From Ostreococcus lucimarinus CCE9901 (Eukaryota > Chlorophyta > Mamiellophyceae > Mamiellales > Bathycoccaceae), in NCBI RefSeq assembly GCF_000092065.1, contig NC_009372.1:85387-149386 (forward strand): a stretch of 64,000 bases of DNA. The letters are read 5' to 3'. The notes under the pieces are model-generated. The model saw nothing but the letters and a program-made list of their open reading frames with translations, was not told the origin of the DNA and ran no database searches. Every line of letters begins with the position of its first letter. The stretch's first letter is position 1. This document shows, in pieces, positions 28,695 through 38,190 of the stretch. Both the position numbers and the translations under genes were made by a program.

Positions 28695-30980
28695 ATGAAC
28701 TGGAGACTGAGTATGTCGGAGTCGAAGTCGTTGTTGATTCTTCTCGTTGCATATGCATTTTGCAGCTCGACTCTCTTGATTCTCAATAAAGTTGCGTTGC
28801 AGACCATAAACTCGGGTACATTTTTGCTCCTACTACAGTGCGTGTTCACTTGTATGGCTCTTGGGACTCTCGACCATTTTGGATTTACTTCGGCTATTTC
28901 GCCTCTGGAGGCAGCCGAGCGCGAGCGATTTACTGTGGTGGTTGCCCTGTTCGTGACAACTCTATTTGCCAACATGAAATGTCTACAACTCGCAAACGTC
29001 GATACCGTTATCTGTATCCGCATGACGTGTCCTTTGTTAGTGAGTTTGCTCGATTATCTCTTTCTTGGAAGGGAGCTGCCCACTCGCACTTCAACCCTAG
29101 CATTGGTTGCAACTTGTGTGAGCTTTGCCTCATTTTTACTCGTTGAACAGAACTCTTCATGGATCACAATATTTTGGCTATCATTTTGGTACTGTGCTAT
29201 GGTATTTGAGACCGTATTCGTCAAGTTTGTTGTCAGTGACTCGTCGCTTTCAACAGCGGCACAGTCCTTCTATCAAAATTTACTTGCGATCCCGGTGTTG
29301 ACAGTGATATGGTTTTCCACAGAGATCCCAACTAGTGTTTTTGAACAAATTTCTTTGTCTACTTCGGAATTCTCCTTGGTTCTGTCCACTTGTATTCTCG
29401 GGTTAGGGATGAGCTACTTGTCGTTTGCTGTGCGTGAACGGGTATCGGCGACGAGCTTTTCAATGCTTGGTAATACGTGCAAGTTGATAACAATTCTAAC
29501 GAATTATTTACTATGGGAAAAACATGCTACAGGTGTTGGAACTTTTGCAGTCCTTTTCTGTCTTGCATCCAGTACCTTTTATCGCCAGGCGCCGTTGCGA
29601 CATCCTATTAATCATAAGGCGCAGTCATGGTTTCCCGCCCCTTGTACCATCAAGGCTACTGAAGAAGTCAATATGAGGATCATTGCAGCTGGGTTACTCG
29701 GTATCCTGGCGCTTGGCTTGCACTTTACTTCATATTTTCGTAGTTCTGTGAACTGGAACCTTGAAGAACAAACAGGTGTTTCTGGCGTTTCAGGAAAATT
29801 ATTTACTGGTGCACAAGTGCGGCAGTATTTTCCTTCGCATGACGATCGTCCTTCCAAGAAAAATCGTTCGACCTCTTCTCCCTTCTTTTCTGATCATATG
29901 TCTTGCGAAAATTGGGCCGTTTGTACCACCATCTTCGTCGAGTCAGACGCAGTGCGTGACGTTTGTAAAATACTACCGTCGTACTGCCTACTTGTCGTCG
30001 CAGATAAGAAAGGTCCACTAGAATACTTCATCGACGGGAACTGCACGTTCGCATACTTATCTGTAGAGCAACAAGAAGACATGTTAACAGACTCAGACTT
30101 CATCACAGAAACGCCGTGGAATCACTTTGGGCGGAAAAATCTAGGGTACTTGTTTGCAATAGCGAATGGTGCGAAGATGATATGGGATTTTGATGATGAC
30201 AATCAAATAATCAGTTCAAAATTTTTTCTCGATCAGGCAGGAGAGCACCAACTAGTTACAGTCGAACCAATTACTTCGATGCTGAATCCTTACCCCTTAC
30301 TTGGTGCCGAAAAGTTTTCCTGGCCTCGTGGTTTTCCACTCGACGGTATAAAAAACGAGGCATCACAACCAAGCGTTGACGATCTACGAGTTTCTGTCGT
30401 CGACTTCGAACGTGTCGGAGTACTGCAATCACTGGCGAATAATGATCCAGATGTTGATGCTATTTACAGGCTTCAGAGAGACCTGCCTTTCAGCTTCAAA
30501 GGCTGGTCGAGTCCTGCAAGTGTTTTCGTTTTGCCAGGCGCTTCTTTTGCTCCCTGGAATGCTCAAGCCACCCTTTTCAGGATGCGGGATGCACTCTGGG
30601 TTTCGTATTTACCTATCTCTATTCATGGTAGGGTATCTGATATATGGAGATCATACATAGCGCAGCGACTTTTGCGGAACGTGTGTATTCACATCGCCTT
30701 CGCTGTGGAGCCACTTGTTGTGCAACATCGAAATCAGCATTCCTACCTTGCCGATTTCGATGCGGAGCAAGATTTGTATTACAAATCAGGTAAACTGATC
30801 GAGCTTCTTGGAGAGTGGACCGCAAAATCTTCCTTTCCTCAAGAGCAGATTGTGGAGCTCTTCAGGATTCTGTATGAACATGATTATGTTGGAATCAAAG
30901 ATGTTCGAATGATCGAACTCTGGATTTCAGAGCTCAACCGAGCGGGATACATCTTTCCAAAGAGCTGCAGTGTCCGCTAG
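28695..30980 (+). CDS. Fusion: nucleotide-sugar transporter plus STELLO/DUF288 glycosyltransferase-like domain
   Basis: The first ATG is 28695 (761 residues; the open frame extends upstream to 28611). Residues about 12-297 are a transporter of the triose-phosphate/GDP-mannose type with ten helices (LVAYAFCSSTLLILNKVALQ, ANVDTVICIRMTCPL, LGNTCKLITILTNYLLWEKH). Another membrane helix follows at about 327-347. Residues 402-707 are a STELLO/DUF288 domain: NWAVCTTIFVESDAV, NLGYLFAIANGAKMIWDFDD with DDD near 500-502, APWNAQATLF, ISIHGRVSDIWRSYIAQRLL, VVQHRNQHSYLADFDAEQDL. STELLO proteins of plants are Golgi glycosyltransferase-like proteins tied to cellulose synthase assembly. I know of no standard protein with this pairing; one open frame covers both parts with no stop between. 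It would couple donor import to use. Confidence 0.85.
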   Translation: MNWRLSMSESKSLLILLVAYAFCSSTLLILNKVALQTINSGTFLLLLQCVFTCMALGTLDHFGFTSAISPLEAAERERFTVVVALFVTTLFANMKCLQLANVDTVICIRMTCPLLVSLLDYLFLGRELPTRTSTLALVATCVSFASFLLVEQNSSWITIFWLSFWYCAMVFETVFVKFVVSDSSLSTAAQSFYQNLLAIPVLTVIWFSTEIPTSVFEQISLSTSEFSLVLSTCILGLGMSYLSFAVRERVSATSFSMLGNTCKLITILTNYLLWEKHATGVGTFAVLFCLASSTFYRQAPLRHPINHKAQSWFPAPCTIKATEEVNMRIIAAGLLGILALGLHFTSYFRSSVNWNLEEQTGVSGVSGKLFTGAQVRQYFPSHDDRPSKKNRSTSSPFFSDHMSCENWAVCTTIFVESDAVRDVCKILPSYCLLVVADKKGPLEYFIDGNCTFAYLSVEQQEDMLTDSDFITETPWNHFGRKNLGYLFAIANGAKMIWDFDDDNQIISSKFFLDQAGEHQLVTVEPITSMLNPYPLLGAEKFSWPRGFPLDGIKNEASQPSVDDLRVSVVDFERVGVLQSLANNDPDVDAIYRLQRDLPFSFKGWSSPASVFVLPGASFAPWNAQATLFRMRDALWVSYLPISIHGRVSDIWRSYIAQRLLRNVCIHIAFAVEPLVVQHRNQHSYLADFDAEQDLYYKSGKLIELLGEWTAKSSFPQEQIVELFRILYEHDYVGIKDVRMIELWISELNRAGYIFPKSCSVR

Positions 30981-31357
30981 CAAGGTTTAGGATCGGTAAA
31001 AATAAAATTACACGCGTGTCGGTATTCGTTTCGTCGCTTCCGTCGGTTGCGCGCCACCGCTGGGCATTTGAAGTTAGCACTTCTCGATCGCCACGCGCGC
31101 GTTGTGGCGTCGTCGCGACTTATTAGCACTTCCGACGGCGCGCACGTATTAGGGACGTGGAGTGGAATACATACGTAGTTTTCTAATAACGAAAGAAGGA
31201 ATTCGACTCACAAATAAAACAAGTCATGAACACAAACACTTGGACGCGATGCGATGAACCGCAACGACCGTGGACGCCGTGTGGCTCACGCGTCGTATAT
31301 AGCACTTCGCTTCTCTCAACGACGACAATGAGAACCGCGGGAGCATCTACTTGTTTT
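30981..31357. other. Convergent 3' region
   Basis: No gene is supported. It holds the 3' ends of the transporter-STELLO gene and of the minus-strand epimerase gene. A GC-rich patch near 31080-31150 stands out against AT-rich flanks. Confidence 0.4.
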
Positions 31358-32602
31358 TCACTCTGGAAACAAGGTACGCGTTTTTCTTCTCCAGTGCTTC
31401 AAGATATCGGCAATTGTGTTTGTGATGTTTGGGTCAGGAATCCACCCCGTCAGCTCTCGTATTTTCCTATTATCTGACAAAAGTATCTTCTCATCGTAAA
31501 GCCGCTCACGTGCACCATCAAACAGCGTCGTGATGTCTGGTCTTGTTGACAGTGAAATCGCTGTGTCTAGGATGTCCTTCATTGAAAGTGCGATGCCACT
31601 ACCGATGTTGTACGACTCTCCAGGCTCTCCAAGGTCTACAAGTTTCGTTACCACTCGTGCAGAATCGCGGAGGTCAGTTATGTCCCTTTTTGTGGTAATG
31701 CGCCCATGTCTCACCACTGGGCTTTGCAATCCGAGCTCGATCATTGCTATCTGCCGACAAAACTCTTGAGGTGCGAGACTCTCAGTCCCACCCGCTGAAA
31801 CTTGGATAAAAAATCGAGCGGTGACGACGTGCATGCCGTGGCTGTGCACATATTGCTGAGCAAGTAGGTCTGCTGCAACCTTGCTTACTCCATAAGGAGA
31901 CACGGGCGCCAATGGTGCTTCTTCAGGTATGGCCCCTTCCCACGTATCAGCAGTTTTTCCATATTCTGTGCTTGAACCAGCCAGCAGAAAGCGCGTTTTG
32001 TTGGAGAGTCCTGCAAATCGCACTGCTTCTAGCATGTTGAAGGTGCCTTTGATGTTGGTATCTAAAGTCAGCTCAGCGGAGTCATATGAAACCCCGTTGA
32101 TTGCTTGTGCAGCAAAATGGAAAATAACTGTTGGGCAGATTTCTGCGACCACCTGTTTGACACGAGTTCCGTCCAGAATGTCTCCACGAACGAGCTGTAT
32201 GTTGTTCAATTCGCCTGCCAAATTTGACAGGTCAGATCGGTATCGCACAAGACCGTGAACCTCATACTTTCCTTCCTGTATCAACTGTTTCACAACGTAG
32301 CTGCCTATCATTCCAGACACACCTGTCACGAGAGCTCTTGGTCTTGCAGATAGAGCACTCAAGCAAGGCGTGTAATCTTTACTCTTTGCATTAAGATTTG
32401 TAGCAAAAGAGGATTCCTCACGGTACATATGAGTTTTTGAAGGTTGAACATTGTATCGTGAAGTAACCGGGCTTGAAAGTCCTGATTTGAATTGCACAGC
32501 CTGATATGACGGATGTAACACAACAGCTGCTAAAACAAACGATGAAACAGCCAATATTCGTGCAGTCTTTCCCAGCGTGTGCTTGAAGCGACTGTCGCGC
32601 AT
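31358..32602 (-). CDS. Membrane-anchored GDP-mannose 4,6-dehydratase-like SDR enzyme
   Basis: The 414-residue product has a signal anchor at about 13-30 (RILAVSSFVLAAVVL). The extended SDR fold starts with RALVTGVSGMIGSYVVKQL (TGxxGxxG NAD(P) site); FHFAAQAINGV, LLAGSSTEYG and SPYGVSKVAADLLAQQY (YxxxK catalytic pair) follow. The end (DNRKIRELTGWIPD) resembles GDP-mannose 4,6-dehydratase and its relatives, which make GDP-4-keto-6-deoxymannose for fucose or rhamnose. The Ser-Thr-Glu triad (SSTEYG) fits a dehydratase. A membrane anchor is unusual for this cytosolic family and suggests action in the Golgi lumen, as for UDP-xylose synthase. The exact substrate is uncertain. Confidence 0.75.
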   Translation of the reverse strand: MRDSRFKHTLGKTARILAVSSFVLAAVVLHPSYQAVQFKSGLSSPVTSRYNVQPSKTHMYREESSFATNLNAKSKDYTPCLSALSARPRALVTGVSGMIGSYVVKQLIQEGKYEVHGLVRYRSDLSNLAGELNNIQLVRGDILDGTRVKQVVAEICPTVIFHFAAQAINGVSYDSAELTLDTNIKGTFNMLEAVRFAGLSNKTRFLLAGSSTEYGKTADTWEGAIPEEAPLAPVSPYGVSKVAADLLAQQYVHSHGMHVVTARFFIQVSAGGTESLAPQEFCRQIAMIELGLQSPVVRHGRITTKRDITDLRDSARVVTKLVDLGEPGESYNIGSGIALSMKDILDTAISLSTRPDITTLFDGARERLYDEKILLSDNRKIRELTGWIPDPNITNTIADILKHWRRKTRTLFPE

Positions 32603-33083
32603 AGATAGCTGTCCTTAGCAAGTGATGACTATGTTATACTTCGAAGGTGTGCGGGACAAAATTCGCGACTGCCCTTGAGCGGCACGGAATGAGTTCAACA
32701 AGTGAGGCGCGCTGGCAGGGCGACGGCGCGCGTATACGTGTCGCGTCTCTTCATTTGCCATCATTTTTTATGTACAGTACAAGGGGGCTAGTAGTACTTT
32801 AGTAAAGTAATTGTACTAATTGTAGTCATGATTGGTCGTTGTGCAGCATTGAGTCATGATTCGTCGTTTTACCCCTCCCAAACGTTGGCGGTATTTAGCC
32901 AGATCCGAATGTACACAGTCAGACGGTCGCTCTTGGGTCATGACTTGTCAAATGGGCTCAAAAACTCGCCCCGGCCGTGATCACCACAATGCCCTGACGC
33001 TCACTTTTTCGCTCAAAACGCTATCCTATGCCAAACGATGCCCGCACAACGGAGGACGCAGTCAAACGACTACAAACACTAGC
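32603..33083. promoter_or_regulatory. Divergent promoter between SDR and dehydrogenase genes
   Basis: The stretch holds the promoters of two diverging nucleotide-sugar genes. A short AT-rich patch (ACTTTAGTAAAGTAATTGTA near 32797) and two ATTGGTCG/ATTCGTCG words after AGTCATG are seen. A long open frame crosses part of it but has no recognisable protein before 33084. Confidence 0.4.
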
Positions 33084-34277
33084 ATGGCGTCCGTAGCGTC
33101 CGTTATCGCCGCCAAGCGCGCTGGCTTCATCGGTATGGGTCGTCTGGGATTGTGTACCGCCCTCAAGTTTGAGCAAGCGGGTTGGGATGTCTGTGGGTCT
33201 GACGTCTTTCCGTCGTACGTTGAAAGTATCAACGACAAGAGTCTTCGAAGCAAAGAGCCCGGAGTCGAAGAGGCTTTGCGAAAGAGCACGCGTTTGCGAG
33301 CGACTCTGAATCTCCTTGATGTCCTAGAGCATGCCGATATCGTTTTCATTCTCGTCGCGACTCCAACCAGCGCGGGCGAAGAGGCCTACGACACGACAAC
33401 TCTGAGCAGGGTCTTGAGTGATATCGCTAAATTAAGGCCGACAAACAAACACATCGTGATTTGCTGCACAGTGTTGCCTGGTTACATCTCGAACATCGGT
33501 AGTTACCTTATCGAAAGTTGCACTGGATGTAGTTTGAGTTACAATCCAGAGTTCATCGCCCAGGGTGAGATCATGAAGGGCCTCAGTGAACCCGACGTGG
33601 TGCTCATAGGGGAAGGAAGCGAAGAAGCCGGTGATATTCTACAGTTTTTATACGAGACCGCGACGTCCAATGAGCCTCGGATCTGTCGCATGTCTCCGCA
33701 AAGCGCTGAGATAATGAAACTAAGCGTAAACTGCTTTGTTACCACGAAGATCAGCTTCGCCAATATGATTGGTGACATTGCTGACGCGACGCCTGGTGCA
33801 GACAAATTCGACATCCTTAGAGCCGTTGGTCAGGATACACGTGTCGGCCACCGGTGCATCCTTCCAGGTTACGGCTTCGGAGGTCCTTGCTTTCCACGTG
33901 ATAATAGAGCACTCGGAATGTACGCACGCAAGGTTGGAATCACTCCTTCAATTTGCGACGCGACGGATGAATACAACCGACTTCACGCGGACGCCATGGT
34001 AAAGGCTCTTTTGGAACAAAAACTAGAGCATTATACCATCAGTGATGTTGCTTACAAGCCACAGTGTCCGGTGGATATTATTGAAGAGTCGCAACCACTC
34101 GAAGTGGCCAAGAGACTTGTTCAAGCAGGCAAGCGAGTCGTTATACGCGATCGACCCGCCATCATCGAGCTCGTACGCCGCGCTTACGGGCGTATGTTTA
34201 CCTACGGAGCATACAAAGTACCTAACGAAGAACCAAATACTTCTGCTGGCAACCCGTTATCAAGCTACGCGAGGTAA
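33084..34277 (+). CDS. UDP-sugar 6-dehydrogenase (UDP-glucose or UDP-ManNAc type)
   Basis: I chose ATG 33084 (397 residues) because the fold starts at once; the open frame reaches back to 32856 with low-quality sequence. GFIGMGRLGLCTALKFEQAG is the NAD-binding loop. VFILVATPTSAGEE, CCTVLPGYISNIG, LSYNPEFIAQGEIM and EIMKLSVNCFVTTKISFANM are family blocks; GYGFGGPCFPRDN holds the catalytic Cys. The enzyme oxidises the sugar C6 of UDP-glucose (or UDP-ManNAc) twice to the uronic acid with two NAD+. With UDP-glucuronate 4-epimerase and UDP-GlcNAc 2-epimerase in the same window, either substrate would fit. A decayed inverted copy lies at 36709-37431. Confidence 0.85.
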   Translation: MASVASVIAAKRAGFIGMGRLGLCTALKFEQAGWDVCGSDVFPSYVESINDKSLRSKEPGVEEALRKSTRLRATLNLLDVLEHADIVFILVATPTSAGEEAYDTTTLSRVLSDIAKLRPTNKHIVICCTVLPGYISNIGSYLIESCTGCSLSYNPEFIAQGEIMKGLSEPDVVLIGEGSEEAGDILQFLYETATSNEPRICRMSPQSAEIMKLSVNCFVTTKISFANMIGDIADATPGADKFDILRAVGQDTRVGHRCILPGYGFGGPCFPRDNRALGMYARKVGITPSICDATDEYNRLHADAMVKALLEQKLEHYTISDVAYKPQCPVDIIEESQPLEVAKRLVQAGKRVVIRDRPAIIELVRRAYGRMFTYGAYKVPNEEPNTSAGNPLSSYAR

Positions 34278-35054
34278 GCTCAACCATGTTCACGTTTCAA
34301 CGCTGTCACCAACTCACCGCGTGTCTGATGCGCTGGTGGCCAGATCTTTTGATTTAATATCTATCCATGATATAATCACAGATCTTTCACATCTTAGCCA
34401 CCGTGCTCGTCGTTTCCTCGGATCTCGCACGAAGTTGAGATAAATTTCATGTATAAATTACTCACCCTAATATCATACTGCATACACTTTAAGTGCGTCG
34501 ATAAAGAGCTTTGAGGTCGTGACAACGGCTGGAATCTACGAACCTGTTTCACGCATCAAAGTCCACCATGCTTTGAACCCTGCGGTTTGTGGCGCGTGAT
34601 GAGCAAGTAGCAAGTGCCACCCAAACCTGCGTTCTATGGTGCGCACGAGAGCATCCGGCATAGCCGCGAACCACGGCTCTTTTTTGTATGTGTACGATGT
34701 ATATGATTTGTATGTGTATGATTTGTTCGGGCGTTTTTTCCTTCGACTAATTTTGTCATCATCATCGAAACGGAACGTTTAATTCGAGCTCTCCACATTT
34801 TAGGGCTAATTTTGGGAAAAGTGTGACTGTCCATGTATAGACACAACACCAAACTCGATTAAAAAGCTCCTCAAAAAATGTGCGGGAATTGTCTCGAGTG
34901 TGTGGCGCTTGCGATTGTGGCACGCGTTGAAGCGACTCGCGGTACGGCACGTACGTAGTCTTGAACACGAATATATGTGAATACGATTCACGTTCGAACG
35001 CTCTTGGAGTTGCGCTTCGACATGCTACTGAAAGTAGCTTGCGATTCCGGTACT
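34278..35054. repeat. Non-coding stretch partly duplicated at 39.6-40.1 kb
   Basis: No gene is seen. 34447-34478 matches 39597-39629 and about 34477-34683 matches 39855-40071 with scattered substitutions and a small insertion. It is the upstream flank of the glycosyltransferase gene at 35055, so the second copy is a relic of this locus. Confidence 0.7.
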
Positions 35055-36575
35055 ATGGCTCGCCGAACGGTCATTCTGTTTGCGGTTGTGGCCGTGTTGC
35101 TTTGGAGACTGTTCTTGTTCGATATTGGTGACAGCAGATTTAAAAGTATCACACCACATCCATCACCGGAGCAAAGACGACAACAAAATCACCGAGCAAG
35201 ATTTTTAGAGCTCACACATAACGAAACCTACAAAACCGCAAATGTCGAAGAGAGGAACGATGAACATTTCAAGATGGAACGATATGAAGAATCACCTGCA
35301 AGATTACAAGCGTCAGCTAATTTGGATACACAGAGCACCCGCGTCTTGGTTTTAAGTTGGCATGGTGGTACCGCGAAAGACACAGCGATGCAACTTCATA
35401 ACGCTGGAGTTCGTCGCGAAAATATCGTGTGTGGAGGCATTATTTGGTACGAGAAAGTCCTCGATTCTGCTCCTTGCGTAAGAGATCATGCATTATCTGA
35501 GGCTTTGAATCGATTGACACAGCGTGTAAGAGGTTTTCCCATGGCTATCGATCCAGCAGACGAGAAATGGTTGGATGATTTCGCAGCTGAGGCTAGCGAG
35601 ATGCTATCTACGTTCCATGTGCTCTGGGCGGACTTTCCTACCGCCCTTTGTCTTCTATTAAACAAGATTGCCCCACATAAATTGATAGTACGCACAACGC
35701 ATCGTTTTGATCACCAGGTGGCTCATTCGAAGATAAATCACACGTCATTTGTACGTAAAAGCCTCATGCGCGTTCTACGCGAGGCGCCAATACTTCTTGC
35801 TGGGAGCGAGTACGATCGGGCATACATGAAGTTCTACACATGTCGTGAACCTGAACGTCTATTCATAACATGGCCAACACAGTATTTGGAGAGTTTGGGC
35901 GCATCGCGTACACTTACGAACGAGTCATGCTTCATCTTGTGGGGGGGGTCGAACAACGAAGGTAGTTCAAGCATATCGATTACATTTGATAGAATACGAG
36001 TCCTCGGGCGCACTATGGAGTCACAAGTTCCCATGAAAAGTCGCCCAACGAGTTTTGCTCACGCTTCGGAATTTGCAACAGAGCAAGCCGTAGTATATTT
36101 CCCATACAGTATGCCGAGTTCCGCATTTCATGAACTTTACGCGAGTGGTGTCCCCCTTTTCGTGCCATCGTTGACTTTCATGCTCGATGAGTTTTCAAAA
36201 AACCGTGGCTATCCTCACAAAGTAGCTGGTAATGTCCCTTGTGCTTCACCATCTTTTTACGAAAACGCTGAGGCAGTGGAGTTCTGCTGTCTTGACGATA
36301 CTGGGGTATGTCATGATCCAAATTCATGCGATCCTGAAGCGCTGAAACAATGGGTATCATTAGGTGACCTTTACACCACCCCGCATGTGACGTATTTCGA
36401 CAGTGCCGAGCATGCTGTGGAACTCATGAGCAACTGGATGAAGCATCCAGACCAACGGGATCGAACGATCGAGGACATGGAGTCACACAACGTTGCTAAC
36501 CTTCGATGGAATGCTCGTGTCGTTCAAGCCGCAATTCGTCATGTCAAACAAAGCAGCGCGCTTGAACTGGATTGA
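35055..36575 (+). CDS. Putative glycosyltransferase, type II membrane protein
   Basis: I chose ATG 35055, which begins MARRTVILFAVVAVLLWRLF, a signal anchor; the open frame extends up to 34977. The product has 506 residues. A charged stem to about residue 90 is followed by RVLVLSWHGGTAKDTAMQLH, FHVLWADFPTALCLLLNKIA, and late YFPYSMPSSAFHELYASGVP and LFVPSLTFMLDEF, which have the look of the C-terminal donor half of a GT-B fold (acid before SGVP). The family is not assigned. The last 47 codons and downstream DNA are copied at 40072-40439. Confidence 0.6.
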   Translation: MARRTVILFAVVAVLLWRLFLFDIGDSRFKSITPHPSPEQRRQQNHRARFLELTHNETYKTANVEERNDEHFKMERYEESPARLQASANLDTQSTRVLVLSWHGGTAKDTAMQLHNAGVRRENIVCGGIIWYEKVLDSAPCVRDHALSEALNRLTQRVRGFPMAIDPADEKWLDDFAAEASEMLSTFHVLWADFPTALCLLLNKIAPHKLIVRTTHRFDHQVAHSKINHTSFVRKSLMRVLREAPILLAGSEYDRAYMKFYTCREPERLFITWPTQYLESLGASRTLTNESCFILWGGSNNEGSSSISITFDRIRVLGRTMESQVPMKSRPTSFAHASEFATEQAVVYFPYSMPSSAFHELYASGVPLFVPSLTFMLDEFSKNRGYPHKVAGNVPCASPSFYENAEAVEFCCLDDTGVCHDPNSCDPEALKQWVSLGDLYTTPHVTYFDSAEHAVELMSNWMKHPDQRDRTIEDMESHNVANLRWNARVVQAAIRHVKQSSALELD

Positions 36576-36801
36576 AAATGCTGGTCGATACAAAGAAGCT
36601 GTGGGGGCGATACTTTGGACATCGTATTCAATATCTTACTTGGCGTACCTCGCCATGTAGAGTCTCACGCCTAGCGTATGTACGCGAAGTGAAAATAGAT
36701 TTGAGTTTTCATTTAGTGTAACTCGATAGCGGGTTTTCCATGGTGGTGTTCGGGATGGGCGCTACTCCCCCTGCCGTAGTATCGCATATTTCGTAATCGA
36801 A
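36434..36801 (+). repeat. Source copy of a 368-bp segmental duplication
   Basis: This covers the last codons of the glycosyltransferase gene, its 3' flank and the end of the dehydrogenase pseudogene on the minus strand. It matches 40072-40439 without any length change and with only a handful of substitutions, so the copy is recent. Confidence 0.85.
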
Positions 36802-37431
36802 CAACTGCCCGTACGTTCCTCGCACTAAGTGAACAATCGCCACCCGGTCGAAAACTGTCACTTTCTTCCCCCGTCGCACGAGTCGTTTCGCGATTTCGAG
36901 CAGCTGGGACTCTTCGATGATATCCACAGGACAATTCGATTCATATGCGACGTAGGATACCTTACACCTATCGAGATCTAGCCAGGTAACACCGTGCCTC
37001 AAATCATCAAGTGTTTGTTCTCGGGGTTCAAGTCGCTAATATCACTCAAAAAACCGACTGAGCGCGCTTGTGTCGTACGCTTGATCTCCAGAGTCAGTGG
37101 GCGTGGCGACGAGGATGAAGACCATATCGACGCGATCGATCACTTCACGCAGCTTTAAAGTTGCGCGCAGATGTTTGCTCGATCGAAGCGCTTCCTCGAC
37201 TCTTGGCTCAGTCAAACGAAGCGTGATTTCGTTGATGCTGTCCACGTGCGCCGGAAAGACATCCGAACCAACGATATCCCAATCAGCTTGTTCACACTTG
37301 AGAGCCGTACATAGTCCGAGTCGGCCCAGACCGACGAATCTGGCGCGCGTTGTTTGCAAGATCGATCGAGTGGTAGCCATCTTCGCTCTGCGACGTTGCA
37401 ACGTCAGAGACGGCGACTGGCCCAAGATCAC
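36709..37431 (-). pseudogene. UDP-sugar 6-dehydrogenase pseudogene with deleted middle
   Basis: The N-terminal part (37431-37042) has VGLGRLGLCTALKCEQADWD and FILVATPTDSGDQAYDTSAL, close to the intact gene at 33084. After SRFFE a stop follows. In the same frame the C-terminal part resumes at 37002 (KVSYVAYESNCPVDIIEES to ENPLSSYTK). About 200 residues are missing, including the NPEFIAQG block and the catalytic GPCFPRD. It cannot be active. It lies in opposite orientation to the intact gene, with the glycosyltransferase gene between them. Confidence 0.85.
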
Positions 37432-37609
37432 TCCACTCTCTTAAAGCATGTCTCTTTCTGGACTTTATTATCCCTGGTACTTTGTTAGGTATATGTCGTA
37501 GGAACGCAACCGCGGACCACAGCCTCGGTGTTGACTCACCACTGCTTTCCTCTGCGTCGAAACTACCGCAACAACGCTCTTGACACGCGCACTAACATTA
37601 AGTACACCG

Positions 37610-38190
37610 GTCGTGAGCGACGCCATGCGCGAGTCGAATGAGTTCGTGAAAACGTTTTACGATGATCGCCCTTGTAACATTCGGCTCGAAGGAATACTTT
37701 GAAGAAGTGACGCGGCGTAAATATTTCGTCGAGAACCACACTTTGGCATTCGCAAGTCTCGACGCGTACGAAAACAATCTGTTCTCGAGGTTGGTTGCGG
37801 TATAGGGACCGCGACACAAAGTTTTACTGAAGCTGGCGCGGTTTACACAGGCATCGACGTTTCCTTGCGAAGTGTAGAACTCGCTGAGAAGCGACTCAAA
37901 CTGTTCAAACTCAATGGTGAGGTGCGCGTTGCAGATATACAGACCGATGAATTCATGCACGACCATTTTGATCCTCTTTTTAGTTTCGGAGTTCTGCATC
38001 ACATCGCCGATGTACAACCCGCCGTGAAGGATATTTCATGACTCTCAAACCGGGAGGCGAGTGCAAGCTGATGATGTACGCAAATAATTCTTGGAAAAAA
38101 ACTTGGAAAAAGACTTTCGTCGACTCGGGATTGGACCAATTTGAACCACAATCTGGAGTTCCAATCACTCACACTTACAAAGCCAGTGTC
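37610..38190 (+). pseudogene. Class I SAM-dependent methyltransferase pseudogene
   Basis: Four frame pieces make up one domain. NEFVKTFYDDRPCNIR is followed in the next frame by FGSKEYFEEVTRRKYFVE, then VLEVGCGIGTATQSFTEAGA (motif I), YTGIDVSLRSVELAEKRL, ADIQTDEF, FSFGVLHHIADVQPAVKDIS and a stop, and then from the ATG at 38038 TLKPGGECKLMMYANNSW. These are the ordered blocks of a UbiE/bacterial-type methyltransferase often met in O-antigen loci. Three or more frame changes and a TGA break it. Its 3' end overlaps the tail of the convergent dehydratase gene. Confidence 0.75.
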
